The notes below the pieces were generated by a model, which saw only the letters and a list, made by a program, of their open reading frames with translations, made no database searches and was not told the origin of the DNA. A DNA stretch of 64,000 bases from Arachnopeziza araneosa (taxonomy: Eukaryota; Ascomycota; Leotiomycetes; Helotiales; Arachnopezizaceae), in assembly GCA_003988855.1 (NCBI GenBank), contig QYAI01000091.1:170762-234761 (forward strand), read 5' to 3'. Each line of letters starts with the position of its first letter. Position 1 is the first letter of the stretch. Position numbers and translations under genes: made by a program. Positions 32,702 to 43,731 of this stretch are shown piece by piece.

Positions 32702-33316
32702 CTACAATTTTGAAAAGGACTGAGACACCATCCTTCCTCCGTCTGCACCAATAAAAACAAAAGGACCATGCCCGCCCTTTGGTCCATCCTTCACCTCCTG
32801 CTCCGTCGCCCAGTAAAAGTCGTCGTGCTCATCAGGAGAAAGTTTGATAGGAATATGCTTCAGGTCAGCCTCGGCCACCTCGTTCTGTTCTTCTACTTCG
32901 ACGATAAAACAAAACTTCCCCCACTTCCTGTCTGGGTATTGTGGCTTGGTCCAATAAGTGATCCCTACAAAAGCTGCAATCTGGCTCACATGGAGGCCCG
33001 TCTCCTCCAACACCTCCCTCCCTACGGCATCGACCATCGTCTCGTCGCTAGTCTCAAATCTCCCGCCGGGGAAGTCCCATGTCCCGGGATACTGGTCGGG
33101 AGGGGTTGTCATAGATCGTTGGAGCAGCAGAACTCGGGGATTGGTGGTCTTCTCGCGAGCGGAGGGGGCAATCACGAATGCACCGACGATGATATCGGTA
33201 ATATCTGGGTATATTGTCTGAACATCCTCGCGGAGGATAGGAAAGTCTCTAAGGTGGGGAGCGAGAAGAGATATTGTTGATTGGAGAAGCGACATTGTCG
33301 ATTGGAGACGCGACAT
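32702..33316 (-). CDS. Nudix hydrolase
   Basis: A single exon of 204 residues. The Nudix box is visible as GGRFETSDETMVDAVGREVLEETGL, with the catalytic REVLEETG (R-E-x-x-E-E-x-G) binding Mg2+; one extra residue lies between the Gly and the first Glu compared with the standard box. The fold is supported by DIIVGAFVIAPS and VLLLQRS before the box and by FCFIVEVEE and DEHDDFYWATEQE after it. The family hydrolyses nucleoside diphosphates linked to another group; this subgroup resembles MutT/ADP-ribose types, but the substrate cannot be read. The N-terminus has a threefold 7-residue repeat (RLQSTMS, LLQSTIS) from a 21-bp tandem repeat, suggesting recent 5' change and an uncertain start. It lies between transposon remains. 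Confidence 0.88.
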   Translation of the reverse strand: MSRLQSTMSLLQSTISLLAPHLRDFPILREDVQTIYPDITDIIVGAFVIAPSAREKTTNPRVLLLQRSMTTPPDQYPGTWDFPGGRFETSDETMVDAVGREVLEETGLHVSQIAAFVGITYWTKPQYPDRKWGKFCFIVEVEEQNEVAEADLKHIPIKLSPDEHDDFYWATEQEVKDGPKGGHGPFVFIGADGGRMVSQSFSKL

Positions 33317-33586
33317 TGTTGATTGGAGAAGCGATGTTGAGGGCGACGATGGGCGCGGCCAAAAGTCTTCGCAAACGCCAAGCCACTAGTTTCAGCCATA
33401 AACGCCACGAACTAAGGCACGGAGAACGCTACAGGGGCATACCCTAGAGGCTCTACTATATGGCGCTGTAGGCTCCAGCTTAAGTCTCACTATAAATCCC
33501 ACTAAAACACACTGAATACCCAGTTTTTAGCGTAGAGGACCACTGTTCTACAGGGAGCTTAGTAAGCAAGTGAGTGGTTCAAAATG

Positions 33587-34066
33587 TGTGAGAGTTCACG
33601 ATTGCACGGTCAGAACACGTGAATGACGAATCTGTTATTTCAAGAGGGTAAAGCTGAAGAGCACTAAGTGCTTAATGTAAGGGTTCACGATTGCACGGTC
33701 AGAATACGTGAATGATGAATCTGTTATTTCAAGAAGGTAAAGCTGAAGAGCACTAAGTGCTTAATGTAAGGGTTCACGATTGCACGGTCAGAACACGTGA
33801 ATAATGAATCTTATGTATTTCAAGAAGGTAAAGCTGAAGAGCACCAAGTGCTTAATGTAAGGGTTCACGATTGCACGGCCAGAACACGTGAATGATGAGT
33901 CTGTTATTTCAAGGTAAAGCTGAAGAGCACCAAGTGCTTGAAGCTTTCTATATATACCCTTCGTACGAGAGGAACGGCCCACACAGTTCCTGTCGCACGG
34001 TCTTCTTTCAATAGTCAATCAAATAGTCTTGTCGATAGGCCTGACTACCGGGTCCAACCCGTGACA
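33587..34066 (+). mobile_element. Solo LTR-like element with four ~90-bp tandem units
   Basis: It begins TGTGAGAGTTCACG and ends GGTCCAACCCGTGACA, so it has TG...CA ends. The inner termini TGTAAGGGTT and AACCCGTGACA are near-inverse, as in retroviral-type LTRs. The first part is a tandem array with units starting at 33587, 33676, 33765 and 33856 (89, 89 and 91 bp), each carrying TTCACGATTGCACGG...GAACACGTGAAT and CTGAAGAGCAC(T/C)AAGTGCTT. A TATATATA box-like site precedes the 3' part. No 5-bp target duplication is seen (AAATG versus TTAGC). Other copies are at 32395, 36325, 40550 and 63210. Confidence 0.75.
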
Positions 34067-34985
34067 TTAGCTAAGAAATAGCTCGGCAGCAGATGTTTAG
34101 CATAAGTGCTACAGCATTTATCTATAGCAGCAGACTTTAACAGGTCTAATTAAGACCTAAAAGAAAGGTTACAGTTGTCAAACACAGTCTGAATATTTAA
34201 CGCGTAGAACTCTAACGCGGATTTTCACGTGGTCAAGTGATAAATTCTTCCTAGTCAGGTGATAAGTTTTTTTATTTGTCACGTGATACCTCAGCGCCCC
34301 TAAGTAAATCTAAAAGGAAAGCAAGCTTTCCAATAAAGATTACTTAGAGATTTAACGCCATCTTCGATTGCGTACAATAGACTTTTCGAACAGAGTAAGT
34401 ACGCAAACCGACTATCTCATTTATCTATATTCAGGTCTTCTCCCAACTACCTTGCGCTACTTCTTCGTCCGTCCGGTATCACTCCATCCGTTCCCGTTGT
34501 ACACCCAGTCAAGCACAAATGCAAAAGATGAAATCTGACTTCTTCGTTAGTCGCGACTCTCTATTTCAATGCTTGTCGTTGACTGACCTTGATGATGTGC
34601 CTTGAAACGCCCTGTAGTGATCTCTGCGACTAGAAGTATAGGTGGGTTTTAAAACAGGCTTTTCTTTCGCCTCCAGCCTCTTCCTCAATAAACCGTGCAA
34701 TTCCTCTATATATCTTGAAAAAGTATAGTCTTTTACGCTGTCGCGACTCAATAATATTATCTGTTTGAAACCGTTTTTGAAGGGTATTGCGGGATTAGGC
34801 CTGCCGGTCAGTTGCCATGGCAGAGGCAGAGGCAGCGGCTTCTTCGATTGGGGGGCAAGCACGTGCGGGATATGCTACTCCAATACGAAATCACGTGCAT
34901 ACTTGGTTGACACATTCTCCTAGGCGTCCTCGCTCAGCGATCGACTGGAACTCTTAGAATACCCACGACAACCACCACTTCGCGT
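34067..34985. other. Intergenic between LTR and APH pseudogene
   Basis: A 98-codon minus-strand frame (34566-34862) has no support. CACGTGA-type words occur near 34227 and 34280. No gene is recognised. Confidence 0.45.
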
Positions 34986-35905
34986 TGATGGCCTCACATT
35001 ACACCCTCGCCATCCTCTCCATTGACATTACCAGGACTGACCACCGTTACCCCGAATGATTTCGGAAATGCAGGTGCTACAGCTCTTCACATTAGTAGTT
35101 ACAAAGCTACTCACTCAGAGATACCTCAGCAAAGCTTTTGCACAACCTAACGGTGTCATATCCTTCCTCAACTTCTGCATCAAGTTTGGAGACTCCGTGA
35201 CCCTCGCAGAGGCACATACGCTTCGATTTATTACAGAGCACACCTCTATTCCCGTACCTAAAGTACACGATGCTTTCACGCGACGGCAGAACTTACATAC
35301 TCATGGAAAGGATTCGTGGCGAGACTATGGCAAAGAGATAGCGTTCGCTGGCGGACACGTCAAAGACATCATCTTTTACCAACTTCAACAAATGATCAAG
35401 AAACTCCGATCTATACACTCGGAAACGACTGCTGTCTTCAATCTAGAGGGTAGTTCAATCTACGATTGTAGACTACTTACCACGTCGTCCTGAGGGCCCT
35501 TTGACTCTGTCTACGACTTCCACGTGGCACTTAGGAATAATGTGACGTTCTACTCTCTCGAGGCACAAACCCACAGTTCCCTAAGCCCTGCTGCTATTTC
35601 GGATATGAAGCAAGTAGTCGCGTTCCATAAGTCTGTCAAAAGTCTACTAGTTCTCAGCTTTAACATACTTCTCTGCGGCGACAAAGTAGTAGGTATCATT
35701 AACTAAGAAACTGCTAAGTAGTTGCCTTATTATTAGGAGTACACAATAGCATAGCATGCGAACTCTCAGAACCTTTTCTGGCAGCAGGAAGTTCACAACT
35801 TTTTGGGTTCTTATGAGGAAGAATTAAGAGTAGAAAGACTGCGGCGTATGTACTCCGGGGAAATCTAATTGCTATTATCATTTTTTTTCAAGTAATCACT
35901 TCTTT
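34986..35905 (+). pseudogene. Aminoglycoside-phosphotransferase-like (APH) kinase, broken
   Basis: Ordered family motifs can be read across frames: IKFGDSVTLAEAHTLRFITEHTSIPVPKV, then (shifted frame) GRTYILMERIRGETMAKR, LQQMIKKLRSIHSE, GSSIYDCRL, GPFDSVYDFHVALR, FNILLCGDKVVGIIN and a tail matching WE.AGW.PYYWEYT. It is dead. There are frame shifts around 35285-35345 and stops at TAG 35339, TGA 35491, TAA 35704 and TAG/TAA soon after. The HGDLS part of the Brenner catalytic motif, which holds the catalytic Asp, is deleted. Most stops replace Trp (TGG to TAG/TAA) or Arg (CGA to TGA), that is C:G to T:A changes as produced by RIP. Intact fungal relatives are APH/choline-kinase-fold proteins of unknown substrate. 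Confidence 0.85.
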
Positions 35906-36324
35906 TCTCTCTAGTGCGTCCTATGTTAGTACCTTGCTTTGATCAAACTCTCCTACTCTATCAAACTAATGTTTATCTGCCTTCTTAACATACTACATAG
36001 CGGTATCTTTCACAAATGTCCAATCAGTCTAGCAGCTTCCTAATGCCTTGCCGTCATAAGAAGCTCAGCTCAGTGCCTCTTCAACCCAAAAAAAACAATT
36101 CCAATCCTCGTATCCTTGAAGCTCTGCACGTATGGGAGTTTTGGCAAAAGCCTCCTGGAGCCGTGCATTATCAGCAACCTTGCCAATTATTATCCGGACA
36201 AGAATCGCTGATGTTGGATGGAGAGATATTTGACGGTTCTCGAAAGCCCAAACATTCTTAACGACTCCATCTACATTCTGCATTGTCTCTTTGGCGTGGC
36301 ATCGTCTTCTAGTCGCGTTCGGAG

Positions 36325-36369
36325 ACTCATCATTCACGTGTTCTGACCGTGCGGTTGTGAACCCTTACA
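36325..36369 (-). mobile_element. LTR terminus, minus orientation
   Basis: The reverse complement reads TGTAAGGGTTCACAACCGCA...GAACACGTGAATGATGAGTCT, matching the 5' end of the LTR at 33587-34066 for about 45 bp. It ends 43 bp before the ATG of the LeuRS pseudogene. Confidence 0.75.
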
Positions 36370-36412
36370 TTATATTTGCACAAAGACCAGAGAAGATAAT
36401 TGCATTCTAGAA

Positions 36413-39400
36413 ATGGCGGCAGCCAATCCAATGGCAGCTCGACCCAATCAAGCTCCAAGTGTACGTGTTCGCTTTCCCTGGCTCTTTTTATCTGCCACTG
36501 ATTTGTATAGACCGAGAAACGGGACACCCTTATTCGCATCGAAAAACAGTATCAAACCAGGTGGAAAGATGCGAAGATCTTTGAAATCAACGCGCCTACC
36601 GCCAACGAAATTCCCTATGGTTCCAAGACAATGGAGGATATCAGGAAGCTGCACCCAAAGTTCTTTGGCACCATGGCATATCCTTACCTGAACGGAACTA
36701 TGCATGCTGGTCACAGCTTTACGGCAAGCAAGATCGAATTTGCCATTGGATTTGCAAGAATGCAGGGGAAGCGAGCTCTTTTCCCCCTCGGCTTTCATTG
36801 TACTGGATGCCAATCAAGGCCTGTGCTGACAAGCTGGCCGCTGAAATTAGACTCTTCGGGGCAAACTTCGAACGATATGACGACAAAGAAGGGATGGTCA
36901 ATGAGAATACAAAGAATGCCGGCATACCAGCTCCCACACAAGAGACACGAGAAGATGTGACAAAATTTGTGTCCAAAAAGAGCAAAGCGACTGGCAAGAC
37001 AGTCAAATTGAAGTTCCAATTCCAGATCATGCAGGCACTTGGTATACCCAAAGAAGATATCCACCATTTCGCCGACGCAGCTCATTGGCTACAATATTTT
37101 CCTCCGGTCTGCATTCGTGATCTTGAGAACTTTGGCGCTCGTATCGATTGGAGAAGGCAATTTGTGACCACGGATGCTAATCCTTACTACGACTCTTTCA
37201 TACGCTGGCAGATGAACCGCCTTCGCCAACTGAACAAGATTCTGTACGGCAGCCGGTATACAGTCTACTCTCCCAAGGATGGACAGCCTTGTATGGATCA
37301 TGACAGAACCGAGGGTGAAGGCATTATACCACAAGAGTACACTGCTGTGAAGCTCCAAGTTAAAGAATTGTCTCCGCTCGCCGCTGAGATATTTCGTGGG
37401 AAAGTGCCAAGTCACTCGAGGATCTTTTTTATTGGGGCAACACTCCGGCCAGAAACAGTCTACGGCCAGACGTGTTGTTTTGTTGGCCCATGCATCGAGT
37501 ACGGTTTATACAGAGTCTCGGAAAACGAGTTCTACATTGTGACCGACCGAGCAGCTTGGAATATGGCCTTTCAAGGAACCTTCTTTGCTAGCGACAACCT
37601 ACCGCGACAGAAAGGCGATCTGTGCCCAATTCTCAAGATACTCGGATCGAACTTGGTCGGTACTCTTGTCAATGCGCCGCTCTCTTTCCACACGAGTGGG
37701 GTGCGAGTTCTCCCTATGAACTCGATTCTCGCCATGAAAGGTACTGGTGTGGTTATGTCAGTACCCTCAGATAGTCCTGATGACTATGTGACTGTGCGAG
37801 ATCTTTCTCAGAAGGCGAAGTACTATGGTATTGAAAAGGAGTGGGCTGAGCTCGAGATTCGACCAATCATCGATACCCCAGCTTACGGAGGTTGGACTGC
37901 AGAGACTTTAGTCAACGAGATGAAAATCGCCAGTCCTAAAGATACCATTCGACTTGCAGAAGCCAAAGCCCTCGCCTACAAGGAAGGTCACTACAAGGGG
38001 AGAATGCTTGTTGGTGAATTCCAAGGGGAACTCGTATCAAGCGCAAAAGAAAAAGTCCAGAAAGTCTTGTTCGAAAATGGGGAGGCCTTTCCCTATGCCG
38101 AGCCAGACGGGAAAGTCATCAGTAGAAGTGGCGATGAGTGTGTTGTAGCTTACCTAGGTCAATGGTTCCTCAACTATGGCTCAGATGACGCTCGCTGGCA
38201 AGACGAGGTGATCAAATTTGTTTCGGGAGATCTCAACACGTTTTCACCCGAGACGAAAAACCAATTGATAGCCACCATTCAGTGGCTCAACCGGTGGGCC
38301 TGTGCCCGTAGCTACGGACTCGGGTCCAAGCTACCTTGGGATACAAATTTCGTTGTTGAAAGCTTGACTGATAGCACAATCTACCAGGCGTACTACACTA
38401 TAGCCCATCTGCTTCATGCAGACAGGTTTGGCAAAGAGGTTGGAGCAGCCAACGTAAAACCGGAGCAGATGATCGATGAAGTGTGGGATTGTGTCTTTGC
38501 TCAGAGACGCATTGACTAGGGCTTGATCGAGAGAAGTAGGATTGCTGAGTCAACTTTACAATCAATGCGACGAGAGTTTGAATATTGGTACCCCTTGGAT
38601 ATGAGCGTCACGGGGAAAGACCTGGTCCCTAACCATGTTACGTTCTTTCTCTACACACATGTTGCTCTTTTCCCTCCCCAATATTGGCCGAAGAGCGTTC
38701 GGTCAAATGGGCATTTACTTCTCAATGGAGCAAAGATGAGTAAGAGCACTGGAAATTTTCTGACGCTCAAGGACGCTGTCGAAAAGTATGGCGCAGACGC
38801 GACTAGGGTTGCCCTTGCGGACGCGGGTGATGCGGTTGAAGATGCAAATTTCGAGGAGACTGTTGCCAATAGTACTATACTACGTCTATATAACTTGAAA
38901 CAGTGGTGTGAGGAGATGATGAGTACTCAGGTTCTCCGGTCTGGAGCGGAGAAGACCTTGTGGGACGAACTTTTCGACAACGAAATGAACAAACTTGTCC
39001 ATGACACTCAGCTACACTATGAAGAGTATGTACACCTAGAGCTCTGCCTAAATTGATGCATACTAAGTTCATCAGGACGAACTACAAAACCGCTCTTCGA
39101 ACTGCCCTATACGACTTCTTGGCGGCGCGAGACTTCTACCGCGAAGCTGCCATAGCCGCGGGTATTGGTATGCATATTGATCTTGTGCAGCGATACATGG
39201 AGCTCCAAGCCCTTGTCGTGGCACCTATCATACCCCATTGGGCAGATTACATTTGGTCCGAAGTCCTCAAGAAGGTTAGTCCTCCCATTGGTTCATCAGC
39301 TGCTTCTTAACCAACGAATCTAGCCTCAATCGATTCAGACTGAGCTTTGCCCTCGCTTCCCAAGCCCTCAACCTCCCTCACCGCCGCTCTTTCTTTTATT

Positions 39401-39907
39401 CGGACAACTCTCTCAAACATCAACTCTACCAATGCTGGTCTGCAAAAGAGGAAAGACAAAGGTCGAGGTGCTTCTTTCAATCCTCAGGAACCGAAGTGCC
39501 TTACTCTCTTCGTGGCTACGAGCTACCCTCCTTGGCAAGAAAAGGCTGCGAAAATTGTCCAGGATGCATGGAACTCCGATGCCAGACAGTTCGATGAGAA
39601 ACAGCTGAACATGAAGATTGCCGACGTTGGAGAACAGAGAAAAGTGCGACCCTTCGTGCAGAGCATGAGAAAGAGACTCCTAGCAGGCGAAGATGTTGGG
39701 AGTATTGCGGAAAAAAAGTTGGCATTCCAGGAGTGGGAGATCTCACTTGAAATGCTTCCTGTTGTTAGGAAGCTCACAGGCTTCGACGACGTGAGGGTTG
39801 TTCGGGTGGACGATCCCAAATTGGAGGGTATGACGCAGATTTCGAGGTTCCTTGAAGCTGCTGTCCCTGGACAGCCGTCTTTCTCCATCGAGAACCTAAA
39901 GGTTTGA
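36413..39907 (+). pseudogene. Cytosolic leucyl-tRNA synthetase copy with one frameshift and one nonsense codon
   Basis: Nearly the whole class Ia enzyme is present: start ATG 36413, intron 36461-36510, the HIGH motif (YPYLNGTMHAGHS), the CP1 editing domain (GATLRPETVYGQTCC, GVVMSVPSDSPDD), WACARSYGLGSKLPWD, KMSKSTGN (the KMSKS loop), the anticodon-binding domain and the C-terminal extension to 39907. Introns at 39026-39075 and 39275-39323 remain spliceable. Two lesions are seen: one base is missing at about 36804-36807 between FHCTG and MPIKACADKL, and TAG at 38517-38519 sits in RRID*GLIERS. All other frames hold for over 1,000 codons, so decay is recent or the two sites are assembly errors. 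LeuRS is essential, so a second intact gene must exist if this copy is dead. Confidence 0.85.
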
Positions 39908-40549
39908 GAATCATTGCTGATGTGTCGTACAAGGGGACCTCTGAGTATTGGTTGGGATCGTTAGATTAAGCAGATCGCGATTGAGACTTTGCTGTGAGTG
40001 TTGGTGTTGTAACAGACAATCAGGCAGGCACTCCAGCAAGCCTTGCATGTCCACCAATAGAGGATACTTCTTGTATTTCCAATATTTCAATCAAAACCAA
40101 CCATCTCCTACAGTACAGAGCGGTATTCATGGAAGAATGGCTTTGAACTTTACAGTAGTAATAACATATATTCTGATAAAAGAAAAATAGGAGACAACAG
40201 GGATTCTCTATCAAACATTCCAGAACAATCAATATTCTATCAACTATACTACGAAACGAGAATAAGAAGAAGCAGATAGCTAAGGCTTCTGCTACTGCTT
40301 CTGACGCCGAAAAGGCAGCTAGAGCTGCACCTACAGAGTAGAAAGACTCTGATATCGATCTTATGATGGCCTATTTACAGGAAAGTAAAATCAACGGCGA
40401 TTATTTCAAAGGCAGCTAGAAAGCTACAGTATGAAAGAGCTTACTTGCAAAATATAAGCCAACTAATAAAACTATATCTGTTCTTACTTCAAAATAGACG
40501 AGGCTTAAAAGTAGCTATACATAAAACATATGCATATCTTAATGAAGAC
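39908..40549. other. Intergenic with a short gene-like relic
   Basis: Around 40262-40440 a plus frame reads KQIAKASATASDAEKAARAAPTE, a stop, then KDSDIDLMMAYLQESK..GDYFKGS, another stop. This looks like the N-terminal part of a mobile-element or DNA-binding protein but I cannot name it. Confidence 0.4.
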
Positions 40550-40674
40550 TAGTAGTCTTGTTAATAGTTCTGAAGATCGCTTTGCTAATCTTTATCTCTT
40601 CTATCAAAGAAGTTAACTTCGAGTGCTGCCTTAGTTCCTGCCTATGTCCTGACAACCAGGTCCAACCCGTGACA
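40550..40674 (+). mobile_element. LTR 3' fragment
   Basis: AATAGTTCTGAAGATCGCTTTGC...TTCGAGTGCTGCC matches the 63210 copy (ATAGTTCTGAAGATGGCTCTGC...TTCGAGTACCGCC), and the end AGGTCCAACCCGTGACA matches the LTR ending at 34066. The 5' part is missing. Confidence 0.7.
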
Positions 40675-40800
40675 AGCACCGCCTTTGTCCGACGATTCTG
40701 GGCAGCATTGTTCTTAAAAGAATGCTCCTGACTCTTCCATCTACCTTCATCCATCAACCTAGCGGCAACAATATAAACCTACTTCTTCTAGTCAATCAAT

Positions 40801-42615
40801 ATGGCCCCGCGCCAAGCAAAACAAAACATCCAGAGAATTAGACGGCAACCCTTAGTGTTAAAAGACCAAGGTAAGTCATCCGTCCCCGTTACTACGTACT
40901 TTGAACTAATTATTGATAGAGAAGCGGCCTCAAGGTATCAAGAAAGAAAGGCTACAACCTCCTTCTCGTAGAAGCACACGCCTACAAGTATCCAAGGACG
41001 CGGGCACCGAACCCAAGCTTCTACTTTCCTCCCCAACTAGCAACACTCCCGGCAAAGAGGCATGTCACTCTCGTTCTGCTATGCTATAAAGCTAACTCTA
41101 GTCAAGTTTCTACAAAATCCATCCGTCTCTCTGCAAGATAAGGATCGAAAACGAAAACGAGCTGAAGAAGCCGAAGAAGCACGAGAGCAACTACAAACAT
41201 CTGTTAGGCCCAGAGGACGGAAGAGAGGATATGTTTCTGTAGACGAGCCCTCGAATAAGAGACTACGGAAAGATTTACAATCCGTGCTAGTGTCCAGCCA
41301 GCCTCTCAGCGAAGCCAACTTGGAAAAACATAATCGACTTGGGAGTCGGCAATATCAAACGTGATGGATTCCGAAGTCGGAACTTCAGAAAGAGACAGAC
41401 AGAAAAGACCTTCGTCGCGGCCTCCAAGCTCTGCGGACACGAACCAGGAAACGGCATCGGTACGCTCGCAGATATCGTCATACACAGCTGCCTGTTATCG
41501 CTTCGGTATTCTCAGCTGTGCAAGAATATTCATTCGGCCTGGCCCTTCTCTCGCAGAGATACAATCCCGGATCAACGCTGTCATCCATCGTAAGATCTCT
41601 GAAGAGAGGAAGCGCTAACTGTCTCGTTTTGCAGAAAATCTATGCAAAGATTTCATCGATATTTTTAATAGAGCAAGCAGAGAAGATGACTGTGTCGAAC
41701 CTATCCATCGTGCCCTTTCTTCAATGGACGGTAGTAGGAAATTTCAATTTCCAAGGAAAGCAGGTATCGGATTCCTCCTCTTACATTCATTAGCGCATGT
41801 ATCGTTATACTCACGTTATCTAAGATTGGAATCCGAGTCTCAAACCTAGTATTCTGCGAAAATCTTGGGATATAAGTTTCTTGAATAACTCTAACGATGA
41901 GGCAGATGACTCCGTCACCCGACCGAGAAAGCGACAAGAAGCAGACACGTCCTACCTTTCCCTAGATACATTACCGGCTAATATGCCGCCACCTCCAGCT
42001 CTAGCCCTACCTAAGCAGGACGTCTTCTACGTTAAAACTCCTCGTTTAGATATCACAGTTAGCTCTCATTACTCTACTATAGTTGAAGCATTAGTAGCTC
42101 GAGGTCTCGACGAAATCGATGCTAGTGATTTCTTAGAAGACCTGCAACAGCAGCAGATACTTTGCTTCGATCTTGCCTAGAGAGCTTCCTTCGTTCGGTT
42201 TCCGATCATGGTAGTTGAAGGCAAAGCATACGCAACTAGCAAGCCTGTCTTCGAGGCACAGAACCAAGCTGCTGTATCCGGAAGCTGCATGACTAAATTT
42301 CAGCACGAGCTTGCTTATCTTACCAAAAGCGCCTCTTATAGGTCCTATGACGGCAAGGCACCTCTGGCCTTCTCTATATGCACCGAAGGATCTCACATAG
42401 AGCTCTGAGTGCACTACACTACATCGCAGAAGAATGTTCGCATGTATAATATAACATCTTGAAGACTTGCTACGCGTCTCTCCCAAAAGGTGTTACGGAG
42501 TTTCTTATAGTAGTAGACAGCATGATAAGCTAGACTAGTGTGGACTTTGTGAACGACATAGCGAAGCAACTAGTCTTAGTAGAGAGTGCTAGACGAGCGC
42601 GGCATGTTACATAGT
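40801..42615 (+). pseudogene. DUF7924-like fungal gene, broken
   Basis: ATG 40801 starts MAPRQAKQNIQRIRRQP, and intact-looking introns follow (for example GTAAGT at about 40870 to TAG at about 40919). Recognisable core segments are REDDCVEPIHRALSSMDGS, YVKTPRLDITVSSHYSTIVEALVARG, FPIMVVEGKAYATSKPVFEAQNQAAVSG, PLAFSICTEGSHIEL and VHYTTSQKNVRMYN. Stops interrupt at TAA 41616, TAG 42178 and TGA 42406, and a one-base loss follows VRMYN. The stop changes are consistent with C:G to T:A (CAA to TAA, CAG to TAG, TGG to TGA), as in RIP. The D...E-x-K arrangement (PRLD / VVEGK) recalls a PD-(D/E)xK fold. The DUF number is from memory. The gene at 24877-26064 may be a distant relative. Confidence 0.72.
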
Positions 42616-43731
42616 CGGGCGGTAAATCAATCTAAAAGATAGCGATTCTAACGAGCAATGCTAGCTTCCGGGTGCGGCTTTTACTTACACTTTCTGAGAG
42701 TGCCTTCTTCTGAGCGGCTGCAGGTAAAGTCTCGCAGCGCAGATCATTCAAGACGCTTAATCCAGAAGAAAATGCATAGGCAGGAGTTAAAGTTAGAAAT
42801 ATAGTTTGTTACGTTTTGTTTTTTGAAATTTTTATTTTATCAGTCTGGGGAAACTGTACTGTAAAATACAATGATTGATACCAGGGGATGTTAATGAACG
42901 CGCGACTTATTGTAATATACATCAATTGTTTCCTATCTCATGTCTGCTTCTGATGATAACCTGTAGTATTCTACTCAGCATCTAACCTCCTCAATCCTCC
43001 TCGCCTTGAACGCCGCTTCCCTCGACCGTACGTGCTCCCGCGTTAGGACTAGCCGACAGAAGGATAAGGTCCTCGCCAGATATTCGTCCTAACAGATGCC
43101 CAGGAGCAAGTAGGCACAGAGCTTGAGTTGCTCTCTTTCTTTTCTCTTCATATTCTACTTCTCCGTAGCTAGCCTACAGAAAGATATAACTAAGAAGACA
43201 CTTCTATATACTTCTTCTTATCTTTATTTCGTTCTGTGCCGTTACAATATAAATGTCGCAAGCGAAAGGATTCGACTGGCTAAAAGCAGCCAAAAGCTCA
43301 TATAAAGGACCTATGGCCGGATCAGGAAATCGAGTCAAAGGCTTCCGAAAGCAAAATCCATAAACAGCTATAACGTGATCAATGGAATAAGCTAGTGGAG
43401 AATTGAAGAAAGCAGAGGAGCTCGGAACAGAGAAAGAGAGAAGGAGATCAGTTGAATAGATCAGTTTCTGAGAAGATCACTTAATCCAATTAATACAATC
43501 TCTTATTATTTGATCAGTGAACCTTCTGATTAATAATCCATCATCCCAACGACTCATTGCTTATATGAGCAATACCTACGGCTCGAACCGTGACAATAAA
43601 AGGTTAAGTATATATAGCTTTGTTATATTAAAGTTAAAAACACGTTGTATTTTTATAAGTATAGTTTACCTTTGTAGTAGTTAATATAGCTTTACTACTA
43701 AACAAAAGCTAAGATAAAATATACTTGTAAG
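42616..43731. other. Repeat-rich intergenic region
   Basis: It contains the dispersed repeat copy at 42805-42955, an LTR-like 3' end (ACGGCTCGAACCGTGACA at about 43580-43597) whose start I cannot fix, and an AT-rich, RIP-like tract at about 43600-43730. No gene is recognised. Confidence 0.5.
42805..42955 (+). repeat. Dispersed repeat, copy B (pair with 13027-13190)
   Basis: It shares GGGATGTTAATG, AACGCGC, ACTTATTGTAATATACATCA and ATTGTTTCCTAT with copy A, with small indels. Confidence 0.6.

Noticed and set aside
34566..34862. 98-codon minus-strand frame between LTR and APH relic
   Set aside because: No domain or splice context; likely a chance frame in repeat-derived sequence.
38517..38519. 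TAG in the LeuRS copy explained as part of an intron
   Set aside because: No GT...AG pair around it removes the stop while keeping the conserved residues on both sides.
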